Source of the DNA: Littorina saxatilis
Lineage: Eukaryota; Mollusca; Gastropoda; Littorinimorpha; Littorinidae
Length of the DNA stretch: 64,000 nucleotides
NCBI RefSeq assembly: GCF_037325665.1
Contig: NC_090258.1
Location: 35,747,627 to 35,811,626 of the forward strand
Direction: 5' to 3'
In this document: positions 12,801-21,850 of the stretch, piece after piece
Position numbering within the stretch: the stretch's first letter is position 1
Layout of the letters: the number at the start of each line of letters is the position of its first letter
Notes under the pieces: model-generated
What the model was told of the DNA's origin: nothing
Seen by the model: the letters and a program-made list of their open reading frames with translations, nothing else
Databases searched by the model: none
Translations under genes and position numbers: made by a program

Positions 12801-14199
12801 CGTTTTTACCCCGCCATTAAGGCAGCCATACGCCGCTTTCGGAGGAAAATCATTATATCTGTATTTTAGGTTCATATGAAGATTCCCTCCCTTGATTTTC
12901 TCAAATTTTGTTTTGTTTTAGGTCTTAAGAAATTGCTCCTCGTGCTATCAAGCTCAGTGGTGTAAACTTTGTTTGCTGTCTTTTGTTTCAGCCGTCCATT
13001 GGTTCGTGCCACAGGCTTGCTGTTCATGACATCCCTATCACCATCATCAAGCGACGAGACTGGGCAGACTATGCTGAACCGGAAATGCCTGATTTTGATG
13101 TAAAATTCTTATGCTTTCACTCTGTGCGAGTACAGTAGGTGGCGAAAGAAACGCAACTCATTCGCGCCCACTGTTGCACGTGATTTTTTCATCATTTTCA
13201 AATTGTCGTAAAATATGAACCAGATGTGTACATCAAAAAGAAAAACAGATTTGTGGAGGATATCTTACTGGCTGTAAGATTAGTGCATATTATTTAATCG
13301 TTTTCTTTTTTTACCTTTTCATAAACTGTGTTATGCAGGGTCAGGTCAAGCGCGTTGTGAGTGCAATTGAACATGTCACTTCGACATGCTACAAAATTTG
13401 TAAAAATGCATATTTTTCAACCAGGTTGTGGAGGAAATTCATCTCTCAACATGATCATTTGATTTGAATTATTCGCCAAAGGGTAACATAATTAAAACAA
13501 GTCGCGTAAGGCGAAATTACTACATTTAGTCAAGCTGTGGAACTCACAGAATGAAACTGAACGTAGTCAGCCGCTAGTGCAAAAGGCAGTGAAAGTGACG
13601 AGCCTGTTTGGCGCGGTAGCGATTGCGCTGTGCTTTACTGTACCTCTCTTCGTTTTAACTTTCTGAGCGTGTTTTTAATCCAAACATATCATATCTATAT
13701 GTTTTTGGAATCAGGAACCGACAAGGAATAAGATGAAATAGTTTTTAAAACGATTTCGGAAATTTAATTTTGATTATAATTTTTATATTTTTAATTTTCA
13801 GAGCTTGTTTTTAATCCAAATATAACATATGTATATGTTTTTGGAATTAGAAAATGACGAAGAATAAGATGAAATTGTTTTTGGATCGTTTAATAAAAAA
13901 ATTATTTTAATTAGAAGTTTCCGATTTTTAATGACCAAACTCACTCATTAGTTTTTAAGCCACCAAGCTGAAATGCAATACCAAACCCCGGCCTTCGTCG
14001 AAGATTGCTTTGCCAAAATTTCAATCAATTTAATTGAAAAATGAGGGTGTGACAGTGCCGCCTCAACTTTTACAAAAAGCCGGATATGACGTCATCAAAG
14101 GTATTTATCGAAAAAATGAAAAAATCGTCCGGGGATATCATACCCAGGAACTCTCATGTCAAATTTCATAAAGATCGGCCCAGTAGTTTAGTCTGAATC

Positions 14200-14252
<53 letters not shown>

Positions 14253-17200
14253 CACGACCCTCGTCTCGATTCCCCCCTCTATGTTAAAACATTTAGTCAA
14301 AACTTGACTAAATGTAAAAATGAACATAAATCACTTTGACGTTCTTAAAAAGGTTTGTTTGGGAAAAGCTCCTTCGCACGGATTCGACGTAATAATTTCT
14401 TTTAAAATCAGATTTTATTTGTGACCAAGTGTCTGTTATACGAACAAGCTAGTGTTAGAAAGAAAAAAACTGTTAGCATTGTGATTCGTAAGAAAGTACT
14501 ATGAAGCCAAACGCATAAGCAAACTCCCTTAACACATACAGGGTTAGTACAGGTCATGGAAAACCTGGAAAGTCACGGAATTTGATTTTTAATTTTCCAG
14601 GCCTGGAAAGTCATGGAATTTCAATTCAAGCCATGGAAAGTCATGGAATTTAACAAAAATAAGAAAGAAAATAAAATTAACCTTTAGCACGCCAGCGGCG
14701 ATTTCCGTCGCCCAGCCATTCCCCCCCCCCCCCCCCCCCCCTTTGCCAGCCAGCGGCGATTTGCGTCGCCAGCACAAGGCTTGTTCGTATGACCAACTTC
14801 TCGTTCGTATTTGCATACGAGAATAACGGTATTTTTAACGGCACTTGAGCCAAAGCAAGGCTCACTTCCTTCCGTTATCTCGTCGTGTCGTCTGCGCTGC
14901 ATTTGAGTCGGTTTCGTCAAAGTTTTCTGCTTTTGTTTTTGCATCGATAAAGTACTTTAGCGCTTCGACAAGCAAGATGGAGGATGATGAGTTTGAAACT
15001 TTCTTGACAACAAAAAGTATGCGGAATTGGAACGAATTACCGAGGAAGATCTTCGCAATGAACTGTGTATCGCGGTGAAAAAAATGACAGTTCGTCAAGT
15101 CACAGTGACGGTTACGAAACGGAATTTACGAAAGTACAGATGGATACAAACAGTGGCTGGTCCAGTTTAGTGAAATGACAGGACCAGCAAACATTACCGA
15201 TAATCTCACTGCGTAGCAAATGCTTGACTTGCTTGTCGAAGAGACACTGCGTAGAAAATTCAGTGCAAAGCAAGCCAGTGTCAAAACTGGCAGTGACAAG
15301 ACGTAAAAAGTTTGCGTGTTCGAAAATGGCGACCTGTGGATCTAGTCATGGAAAATGTTATTGAGGCTCATGGAAAAGTCATGGAATTTTCTTTCTAAAA
15401 ACCAGTGGGGACCCTGCACATACAAACACACCCATAACCCATTTTGGTCAAGTAAACTTCCACGAAGCCCGGACTTTGGTATTGCATTTCAGCTTGGAGG
15501 CTTAAAAATGAATTCATGAGTTTGCTAATTAAATTTGTCATTAAATTCAATTTTTCGTAAACCGATTTAAAATTGATTGCATTGTATTCTTCATCAAATT
15601 CTGAATCTAAACATTTATACATATGTCATGCTTACTCTTAAAATGTGATCACAATTAACAGAAATAGGTTAATTAGTACTACGATTATAATTTATGAAAT
15701 CGATCCAAAAATGATTTCATCTTGTTCTTTATCATTTCCTGATTCAAAAAACATATAGATATAATATGTCGTATTCAAAACAAGCTCAGAAAGCTGGGAT
15801 TCACGAAGCTGTACTGTCTTTGTGAAGAAATGCAGTGTGTTCAGTTTCAGTCCGTGAGTTCGATAGCTTGACTAAATGTAGTAATTTCGTCTTACGCGAC
15901 TTGTTTCTTTTTTTTGGTTGGTTCGGTTGAGGTTCAGGATTCATGACATTTTTCAGTCCCACCCATGAATTGTTACCTACGTTTTGAGAGGAATTGCAAC
16001 GCCAAGCTAAAGATTGCCACGCTTAAACAAATATTCACAAGCATGCAACAGTTCCCTCTTTTTTGTGAGTCCTGGTACTCATTTTTGCTTCCCACTCCGT
16101 GTGACAGTCACAAAATGGGTTATAAACACATTGTCTACTCTGAAAAGTGGCATTGCAGATGCTCTCTAATGGGCATTTTATGTTCCTGCATTCTCATGAA
16201 ACTTTATTAAAAATGTCTATTCTTGTGCAGGGTGGCATTAATGAGGATGTGGGAATCAATTTTAGAAAATGCTACACTTAAACACCATTTGCTACGCTGA
16301 AAATTCCCCAAATTTGTACAAAGGGTAGGATGGATTTTATGCCTGTCTTGTCACTTGTAAAACTTGCAGCACTACTTCAGGCCTGAATGTGAAGTAGTGA
16401 GGCAGACTCACTGCAGACATCCAGTTTTCTTCCCGGGAAGGCCTGGGTCTTCGGTCATTGACACCTTCTTTTTTGATCTGAGGCCATGGTCTGACCCCTG
16501 GCCGGTTGACTGTTCGACCGTGCGATAGTTTTGACATGTAGGAGGTCTTCTGACTTTCGATTTTCCTACCAACCGGACAAAGCCAGGACATTGGACCTGT
16601 GCATATTTTCCATCCAGGTCCAACTGACTTTTTGTCCTCTGCGGCTGGGAACAACATTGAATGAACATCTTGTCAGCAGTTTGTTTGAGTTTGTTAGTGT
16701 CGGTTGTCTGCTGTGTCTCAACCTCTGAATGCTTTCGTTTCTGTCAAGCTCAGATTTATGAGAAACAAAAACTACAGCTGTATCTTTGTGTGTTTTAACA
16801 AATGCACTATACACTGATTATTTATGGTTACAGGTCAGTATCACCATGCCAACACTCAAGATGCTGAAGAATGTTGTGGACAAGATGAAAAATATCAATA
16901 ACTTTGTGGTGAGCATATTGATACTCTAAGTACATCTGATTACTTGATCAACCCTGTAATAGCCAAACTGACATGCTGCACATTTTACACAGAGGGGTGA
17001 AGTGCAGAAAAACTGCTCAACATCCTCTCTCCGGAAGGTCTATCCGACGTCCACAATGTTGACAAAGTGGGGATCATTTTGGCATACAGAAGATGACAGT
17101 TTACATATACAGCTTGTCTAATAATTATTGAGAATTACCGTACTTTCTGGACTATAAGGCGCAACTTTTTTCCTCAATTTGAACCCCTGCGCCCTATTGA

Positions 17201-20200
17201 CCAGTTTCGCCTTATGTAAGACGAGTATACATGTACCCACATGCTATACAAAGACACAAACCACTCCCTCTCTTGTGGTATGTATGTTTCTGCTATTATC
17301 ACCCTGGCAGAGTTTCCTCTAAAACATCAAAGGAGTCGGCCTCATAGGTAAAAATAGGTAATTGACCCGGAGTAAGAAGGTCAGTGTCTGTAAACTGGGG
17401 CAGGCAGCTGGTTTCATACACAGCAAGTGCTGTAAGAAATACAGATATGTCAGTTAAAAATTATGTTTTATATGTTAACACTAAAAATTTGACTAACGAT
17501 ATGGATTCCATATGCCTCTTACTGCCTCTGAAGAAAGGTGTTTTGAGTCAGGTCAAAAATACATACTGACAGAAATGGCAGTACATTTTTAATCAAATTC
17601 CTCCTTTTTCATGCCATGCGCCCGTATTATCACAAACTCTGAACAGAATTAATGTTTGTTTGAGAAGAAGAACGTCTATATCTTTCATTTCAATTCTTGC
17701 TTTCATAATTGTGCACTTTGTAATTGTCAGAAAGAACAAATTAGTTTCAGCAAACCCTTATTTTATTACAAGTCAATGTGATAATTGTCGTCTGCCAGGG
17801 GAAAATAATTCTAAATCAGTTCTGTATTTCAGTTAGAGTGCTTTGTAACCTTTGCTGTAATACATGTATACAATTTTGCTCAGCATTATCTGTAAAAACA
17901 GCGAAGTGTGAAAACAGTGTTATCCCCTATAGCACTGTCTCGAAACTAACGCGATAGTTGGACAGAGTTGTGCCCCTGGAACGGCAGGTAGTTCCGGTTT
18001 GTGTTTGCAAAATGGAACCGCATGACACTCCGCCCTTCAACTTCTTTACCCGCGTAGTTTGAACAGCAGACACAGTAACATTTCCCTCCACCACTAATCT
18101 TCTTCTCGTTCAGCCATTTTGGACGTAAACAAAACAACCGGAACTACCCGCCGACAGCGCCGCGGGCTATGGCAGGGACGGACAACTCTTATCACTTTCG
18201 TTTTGAGACAATGCTATAGCATTAAAAAATGTAGTGCATAACTTCTTTGTTTAAGGGGAATGTGCTGCTCATCCTTACTTCCCATTTTTGTCTTTTTATC
18301 ACTGTATGCTGTTTTAGCTTTTAATATTTAGAATGTGTCTCATTAAATTTCTACCACTTAATTTTTGTCTTTGACTGTCTGGCACTTGTTTTCATGTTCT
18401 TGTTTCTGATTTTGCAGAGTTTGTCAGCCAATCAGAATGGAGAGATGAAGCTGTCGGTAGAAACCGACATGGTGTCCATCAACACTCACTTTAAAGATCT
18501 CTTTAATCCTGCTTGGCGTGAGTTTTTTCTTACCTTTTTTCTCTTCATTTCCTTGGTCTTGTTGCGGTGGCCTGTAGGGTTTGCTGACTTGGGGTGGTGG
18601 CCTTGTACTGCTGCGTTGCAAAAAAATAACGGTTTTGGGGGGTGTTACAAAGAGAGAACATGCTCGGAGTGCAATGAAAATTGTTGTTCTTCAAAACCCA
18701 TGGCAAAAGTATGACACCTCCAGCCAGCTTTGGGGTTTTGTGCTCGAATTTTGTTTGGGGGGCATATCGACGCTGCAGTCACGGAGCAAACGCTTGTGTT
18801 GCATCGTTCATCTCTACTCTGACACAAGCGTCCCAGAGGCGGCAGCATCCATGCTCACCTCTTCACCATATTGGGGCATTTTGGGTGGACATTGTTTTCT
18901 CCAGTCATCATTCTGAGATGATTCCTTTGCTGATATTGTCACTTGGTTTGCTTGGAATGTTAACAGGACGCGACGCAGGCGATGCTGGAGTAGGCGAGAG
19001 TTCAAGGTCATCCCAGGGTGACCCTGCACAGTTTGCCCAAGCGAGAATCGATATTCGTCGCTTTGCACAGTTTCTGTCCAGTCAGCAAGTAAACCCCAAC
19101 AGGGTGATCTGCAGTAAGTTGTCACTCTCCGTTTTTTATCTTTCTTTCTATAGCCTCCTCTAATTCTCTTCCATCATTCTTTTGATTTTAGTAAGTTGTT
19201 TTATGAAATTTGGTAATTTGTTTAAATGTCTGTACACGTTCTCCAAGCCATCAAAAAAAAACATTTGTAGCATTTTAAAACCTTTTCTCCTGCGTCGTCT
19301 TTTTTCCCTGTTATTTACTTGGCAAGACTGTGCTAGTGTTTGGAATGTTTGAAAGCACTTGTATGGGCAGCGAGTCAATAAACTATAAACTTATGTTCAG
19401 ACAGCAATGTAAGAACCGTTTTTATTTTATTGACTCACATGCGAAGCAAAAGTGAGTCTATGTACTCACCCGAGTCGTCCGTCCGTCCGTCCGTCCGGAC
19501 GTCCGGACGTCCGTCCGTCCGTCCGTCCGTCCGTCCGTCCGGAAAACTTTAACGTTGGATATTTCTTGGACACTATTCAGTCTATCAGTACCAAATTTGG
19601 CAAGATGGTGTATGATGACAAGGCCCCAAAAAACATACATAGCATCTTGACCTTGCTTCAAGGTCAAGGTCGCAGGGGCCATAAATGTTGCCTAAAAAAC
19701 AGCTATTTTTCCCATTTTTCCCATTTTCTCTGAAGTTTTTGAGATTCAATACCTCACCTATATATGATATATAGGGCAAAGTAAGCCCCATCTTTTGATA
19801 CCAGTTTGGTTTACCTTGCTTCAAGGTCAAGGTCACAGGAGCTCTTCAAAGTTGGATTGTATACATATTTTGAAGTGACCTTGACCCTGAACTATGGAAG
19901 ATAACTGTTTCAAACTTAAAAATTATGTGGGGCACATGTTATGCTTTCATCATGAGACACATTTGGTCACATATGATCAAGGTCAAGGTCACTTTGACCC
20001 TTATGAAATGTGACCAAAATAAGGTAGTGAACCACTAAAAGTAACCATATCTCATGGTAGAAAGAGCCAATAAGCACCATTGTACTTCCTATGTCTTGAA
20101 TTAACAGCTTTGTGTTGCATGACCTTGGATGACCTTGACCTTGTTGGTAGGAAAAATGTGTAAAGCAGTTCTTAGTGTATGATGTCATTGCTGTAAAGGT

Positions 20201-20957
20201 CAAGGTCAAGCATGTGAGTCGTATGGGCTTTGCCCTTCTTGTTTTATTTTTTTTATAATATACAAACAAACAGAGCAAGAAGGAAGACGAAATCCAGGAA
20301 GGCAAGTAAAACTGTGCACTGTCACAGTGTTACCATACATCATATTTCACACTGATGTTCTGCGTACTCCATATGCAGAAATGCATCCAAGTGATTTGAT
20401 GCAATGATAACCTGCAGCCAGTTTGTTTTGAATTAAGTGCATGAAAACACAGCAAAATTGAAAAAGGACAACTAGGATAAGATTAAAATGAAAATGTACT
20501 CACCAGAAACATGGACAAGGAACAAGGAACAAGAACCGGTTTCGACACAAGATCTTCATCGACAAAAAAACGTTTTGCGTCGAAGACGGTTCTTGTTTGT
20601 TTTTTATTGTCCATGTTTCTGGTGAAAACATTGTCATTGTTATCTTGTTCTTGTTCTTCTCACCTGCAGTCTCGTGCTCCTATTCTGTTACTAGGATGTA
20701 AACATACACATAGTTCTGTGTATAACTGGTACAATGTGTACATGTGTGCATTCAATAGTGTTTATGGAAAAACAAAAACATTGATGATGAAAGATAAAAA
20801 AAAGTTTGATTGGACAGAGTTAACATTGTGATCACCTAATGTTTGTGTAATCACCTGTGTTTTTGTTGCAGATATTGTAAACAACAGAGTGGTCCACTTC
20901 TACCTGATGCATGATGATGTGTCCCTGCAATACTTTATGCCAGTTGTTTCAACGTGA
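874..20957 (+). CDS. HUS1: HUS1 checkpoint clamp component, complete, 8 coding exons
   Basis: HUS1 is one of three subunits of the 9-1-1 (RAD9-RAD1-HUS1) ring, a PCNA-like clamp loaded at damaged DNA to activate ATR/CHK1 signalling in the nucleus. Exons: 874-925, 2856-2983, 11835-12011, 12992-13099, 16834-16908, 18418-18517, 18967-19113 and 20872-20957. All introns are GT-AG and the phases join cleanly to give 290 codons (the human protein has 280). The start [17 protein letters not shown] matches the family N-terminus (MRFRAKIVD...). Other diagnostic stretches are [16 protein letters not shown], the [15 protein letters not shown] strand, THFKDLFNP, the FLSSQQVNP segment and the C-terminus [14 protein letters not shown]. 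Exon 7 has a Gly/Ser-rich insertion (about residues 215-232) in place of a shorter loop of the human protein. Intron 2 (8.8 kb) holds a whole DIRS element, a SINE and MITEs. The last five codons and the stop lie inside a tandem repeat. Identification is from remembered family sequence and is very secure. Confidence 0.96.
2225..2779 (+). mobile_element. Family B repeat, full-length copy B1 (Helentron-like non-autonomous?)
   Basis: It starts with a palindrome (GAGTCAC ... GTGACTC), followed by a CCGTCCGG-type simple repeat. It ends with another GTGACTC, a small stem-loop (GAGC-gttt-GCTC) and TTCTTGTTT. There are no coding frames. A near-identical second copy lies at 22093-22806. Class assignment is inference from end structure. 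Confidence 0.7.
3004..3868 (-). mobile_element. tRNA-derived SINE, interrupted by a MITE
   Basis: On the minus strand the head (about 3868-3796) looks like a tRNA promoter: an A box around TGGCCTAGTGGTAAGG and a B box GGTTTGAACCC. The tail is a (CAAA)n run, seen on the + strand as (TTTG)n at 3004-3023. A 14-bp target-site duplication, GTTTATTATGTTGT, flanks it at 2990-3003 and 3869-3882. It lies 6 bp after the HUS1 exon 2 donor. A separate element occupies 3059-3610. Confidence 0.85.
3059..3610. mobile_element. MITE with CAGGCATGGGAATTG inverted ends, nested in the SINE
   Basis: Terminal inverted repeats CAGGCATGGGAATTG / CAATTCCCATGCCTG at 3059 and 3596-3610, with ATCAGG duplicated on both sides (3053-3058 and 3611-3616). 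The interior has a GGGGGCATGCCCCC palindrome near 3505 that recurs in other elements at 29427 and 45053. No coding capacity. hAT-like or another DNA transposon derivative. Confidence 0.75.
4002..4230 (+). repeat. DIRS left inverted terminal repeat
   Basis: The reverse complement of this block is found at 9895-10080, with very high identity across the segment containing GTCACGTGGTC and the CTACGTTTACAC stretch. Only the outermost about 60 bases differ between the two ends, and both are represented in the internal complementary region. Confidence 0.9.
4436..6709 (+). CDS. DIRS ORF1, gag-like (fossil part)
   Basis: 757-codon frame; the first methionine that fits the family style may be the later [12 protein letters not shown] start at 4460. 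It is low-complexity, rich in Ser/Pro/Val, with a short internal duplication around 5050-5220 ([11 protein letters not shown]... repeated). It ends in a basic Arg/Gly/Ser tail. DIRS ORF1 proteins occupy this position and are thought to be structural. No recognisable zinc knuckle. Confidence 0.75.
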   Translation: MCLHFVVSMSDGDKKRERGKADVKGKIKPKSSTSVPKPILVVVSDAANNAVMTVPISAPNDQPVVGQSNQPTRTVVSRSSSLPLADSTSLVSSLLSSLVPELRTLVREEMVRSQPSTSVVPSMASFPLPAVTLSLTEAVASVPSTAVVGDASKLGWSVGPREAAGRSLLGSSPFRRVHDPQTPVRSHFGFTEDHRVDEQWRHLVQASTLPALAGSVGPPTYAPAGVVSGVDQPVPSAALPALAGSIGPPMYAPAGVVSGVDRTWPSGHSAFRPPSTVSALPLFAVASDTFPAQTGSAASSASASSQVAVAGGHHQPFGQVSQPWPGQSALPSSVVASTAVPVPAAAGMPSSYSFPSQGMSSDGIGVDGFPVSGYGVHRPSTSNVDFGPSPDVSDIQSVASEAARVGYPERLKVALEAAAEVTSRYFAEGASVSSAAASTAPSAMADFRSGKEDDSYFRFLESPSIAFQLSQVLAKPSPSGSGIPSLPVPLLVPHGSVPELAQQWMASPSQASAFALSSHRRLVLQKSPRNLLDAFALPRSSLTVPPEMLALLAKPIKKDDGVLFSENTLIASEEAGRQQLELASIAETLIRALSRALTDSLNPFSLSEDQDADDVSTLLAALARVNEEQMRLSAVHYAHSVMCRRDLFLSHSQFSDQATKDTLRASPVLEGSLFGHLVFDARRQEIQANRDQQFSDFSLHSLKQSKQSQPSQPKQAKVAGPPKPADKGRGRSSSRGSRRRPSSGRGRGGSGSKPHPQ
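6749..8641 (+). CDS. DIRS reverse transcriptase / RNase H ORF (fossil part)
   Basis: About 630 codons in the same frame as ORF1, beginning shortly after it. RT motifs include [25 protein letters not shown] and the catalytic YLDD. RNase H-like motifs follow ([21 protein letters not shown]). The C-terminal part ([20 protein letters not shown] and on) is the segment that follows RNase H in DIRS elements and has been compared with adenine methyltransferases. Confidence 0.9.
   Translation: MMAGGPSRALSHWLVSIQSQWIVGVVRSGFRLLWKDGKAPLVRRPPAFRPPSSQEAISVLRSEIDSLVQKGAVEKVLDHSSPGFYGRLFAVPKASGAWRPVLDLSFLNTFLREIRFKMETPASVRDSLRPGDWATSIDLTDAYFHILMHPADRKWLRFRWASQVYQFRALPFGLSLAPWVFTMVVRQVCALVRSRGVRLRAYLDDWLILSQSQAGCEQDTQSVLREANLFGFSINRSKSELTPCQTFTYLGMSFDTVAWTVQPSQKRVDKLQACIRSTLPLPRASLRTLASILGQMESMALLVPLGRVHKRPFQLALRPFVDSPTVDWNALIPLRGWFQSATLPWLDTEWVCRGVPIALPAPDLDLFTDASLVGWGAHTDQLTASGLWSADQRMQHINLLELEAVALALDKFRPSLQAKHVRLFTDNTTVAAYINKQGGSRSPSLSARACEILIWCSEHQIRLSARYLPGSLNTLADALSRSDRVLQTEWTITHGALDRLWSLVQKPQVDLFATRFSKRLPVFVSPFPDPEAWETNAMDISWSGLEAYAFPPFQLLTRVLRKAEQEGPSLLLIAPLWPSQPWFPDLLRLAQGPPIPLALTRGELVQPHTGSLHAEPQMLNLHAWRLCGLL
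8642..9705 (+). CDS. DIRS tyrosine recombinase (fossil part)
   Basis: A different frame from the RT ORF, overlapping its end; the open frame itself extends upstream to 6706, but only this C-terminal part is recombinase-like. Catalytic signature: Arg in [12 protein letters not shown], HxxR in ARAHETRAW, and a C-terminal Tyr in the [11 protein letters not shown] region. DIRS elements use such a recombinase instead of a DDE integrase to insert a circular DNA form. Confidence 0.88.
9754..9840. repeat. DIRS internal complementary region
   Basis: It consists of the reverse complement of the outermost left end (up to TAATTTAAT, 9789) fused directly to the reverse complement of the outermost right end (from CGAAAATTTT, 9790). 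This is the DIRS1-type template thought to allow completion of the ends through a circular intermediate. Confidence 0.9.
9895..10126 (-). repeat. DIRS right inverted terminal repeat
   Basis: Inverted partner of 4002-4230, followed by the unique right end that finishes AAAATTTTCG at 10126. Confidence 0.9.
10246..11834 (+). other. Rest of HUS1 intron 2
   Basis: No gene. Contains (AAT)n at 10471-10494, a (TA)n run, a (GACA)n run near 10674-10692, and otherwise unique AT-rich sequence. The apparent open frames here have no recognisable content. Confidence 0.6.
10470..10556 (-). mobile_element. SINE/LINE 3' tail fragment with (ATT)n end
   Basis: On the minus strand the sequence runs CTCTAAAGCGCTTCGAC ... 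GTGCTATATATATA and ends in (ATT)n. It shares the AAGCGCTT ... GCTATATAA pattern with the tails at 59505-59545 and 62488-62535. Confidence 0.5.
12700..12850 (+). repeat. Interspersed snail repeat G, partial copy
   Basis: Starts at a (TTC)n run and shares long blocks with 39710-39840: GGGCTGAAACTCCCACGT, TTTTTGCACGAGTGGA, and GGCAGCCATACGCCGCTTTC. SINE-like but without a clear promoter head. It lies in HUS1 intron 3. Confidence 0.65.
13494..14320 (-). mobile_element. Family A repeat, full-length copy A1
   Basis: Read on the minus strand it begins with a palindrome (ACATTTAGTCAA ... TTGACTAAATG), then a GAATCGAGACGAGGG block, a (GT)n tract, and about 600 bp of AT-rich body. It ends with CTTGACTAAATG, a mini stem-loop (TCGC/GCGA) and CTTGTTT. 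Sits in HUS1 intron 4. Confidence 0.8.
14538..15417. mobile_element. hAT-like DNA transposon remnant
   Basis: Ends are CAGGGTTAGTACAGG and GTGGGGACCCTG, flanked by near-matching 8-bp repeats (acacatac / gcacatac). Both sub-ends carry repeated 'catggaaagtcatggaatt' motifs. A short + strand frame from ATG 14983 ([13 protein letters not shown]...) could be a transposase start but is too short to classify. Contains a poly-C run at 14722-14741. Confidence 0.6.
15437..15906 (+). mobile_element. Family A repeat, 5'-truncated copy A2
   Basis: Matches the 3' half of the family and ends AGCTTGACTAAATG ... TTACGCGACTTGTTT. It is more diverged than the other copies and abuts the hAT-like remnant. Confidence 0.7.
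15907..16833 (+). other. HUS1 intron 4, 3' part
   Basis: No gene recognised. A GC-richer block at 16380-16660 gives overlapping minus-strand frames of 86 and 106 codons with no family I know; it could be an old repeat. Confidence 0.4.
17137..17230. mobile_element. Fragment of an inverted-repeat DNA element
   Basis: The start ACCGTACTTTCTGGACTATA followed by GGCGCAAC resembles the end of a widespread animal DNA-transposon/MITE family. No matching right end is found nearby, so it is a truncated piece in HUS1 intron 5. Family unassigned. Confidence 0.4.
17926..18224. mobile_element. About 300-bp MITE with CTATAGCA inverted ends
   Basis: Left end CTATAGCACTGTCTCGAAAC and right end GTTTTGAGACAATGCTATAG are inverted copies. 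The next bases inward (AGTTG...CAGAGTTGT versus ACAACTCTTAT) extend the match. No coding capacity. Located in HUS1 intron 5. Confidence 0.65.
19429..20244 (+). mobile_element. Family C repeat, full-length copy C1
   Basis: Starts with the palindrome GACTCAC ... GTGAGTC, then a (GTCC)n tract at 19477-19540, then repeated TTCAAGGTCAAGGTC motifs. Ends GTGAGTCGTAT, stem-loop GGGC-ttt-GCCC, TTCTTGTTT. Same terminal design as families A and B, but with unrelated interior. HUS1 intron 7. Confidence 0.75.
20501..20624. repeat. Fold-back inverted repeat in HUS1 intron 7
   Basis: Arms CACCAGAAACATGGACAA ... GAACCG and CGGTTCTTGTTT ... CATGTTTCTGGTG, each about 46 bp with a handful of mismatches, around a loop of about 32 nt. 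Could form a long hairpin in the pre-mRNA. Confidence 0.7.
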
Positions 20958-21155
20958 TGTGTGTGTGTGTCTGAACTATTCAAGTCTGCATGTCAGTTGT
21001 TTCAACGTGATGTGTGTGTGTGTCTGAACTATTCAAGTCTGTATGCCAGTTTCAACGTGATGTGAGTGTGTGTCTGAACTATTCAAGTCTGTATGCCAGT
21101 TGTTTCAACGTGATGTGTGTGTGTGTCTGAACTATTCAAGTCTGCATGTCAGTTG
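20937..21155 (+). repeat. 53-bp tandem repeat spanning the HUS1 stop codon
   Basis: Units start at 20937, 20990, 21043, 21093 and a partial at 21146. The core reads CCAGTTGTTTCAACGTGATG, (TG)n, CTGAACTATTCAAGTCTG. The first unit supplies the last HUS1 codons (MPVVST) and the TGA at 20955-20957. Later units are 3' UTR. Confidence 0.9.
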
Positions 21156-21690
21156 GAATGCAACCTCATTTGCAGGAAAGGAAAGTGGTGAAAGGAAAGA
21201 GAATGAGTGAAAATGGAGATTTTGTCTTATGGCATGCGTTCAACAACAAAGACCTATTGGTGTGGTTGTGTAAATATTTAAGACTGCCTTATGTCTGTAT
21301 GCATTTTAGGACTGAATATTGAAAACAAATTAGGACTGAATGTCAGATGTTATTTGTTAGCTTATGACTGATGTACATATTGAGGTTGTTCACTGCAACA
21401 TGTAAAGTTTCATGTCAGGATATTGTCACTCAAACAAGAAGGACCATTGCTTAAAGCCACCCTCCGCCTCCCGTAAACCATCTGTTTCTGATCACTTAGC
21501 TCCTGTACAAACATACTTCCATTTGAACACTTATTGCTTGGGAACATCCTGGTTGCTTTTTGTTGAGAATAAGACATTTTCAAAGAATTTATTTCGTGCA
21601 ATTAGAAAAGGATGTACTATAAAGGGAATCGGAAGCCTCGTTTTGGTGCTAGACCTAACTTTTAAAATCTTAGTAATAAATTGACAGCAT
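20958..21690 (+). other. Probable HUS1 3' UTR
   Basis: Follows the HUS1 stop. An AATAAA-type signal is visible at about 21675 (gtAATAAAttg). If that is used, the mRNA end lies inside the TTAA-flanked element that begins at 21451. Confidence 0.45.
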
Positions 21691-21850
21691 ATGAGACAAA
21701 CATTCTTAAATCATGAAAGAATTCTGTTTTCATCAAGACAAGATCAGTACAATTCTAAGTTTTGAAAGGTCATGCAAGGTCGTGCCAGTTGAATGGTAAG
21801 TGTAAAGATGCAGCGGGGAAGTAAGCTACCGAAAACCATGCAACTTTCCC

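Noticed and set aside
13494-14320. Classical Helitron (5' TC, 3' CTRR) for family A
   Set aside because: The 3' end is CTTGTTT after the stem-loop, not CTRR. Helentron-like is a better fit, but no helicase is present to prove it.
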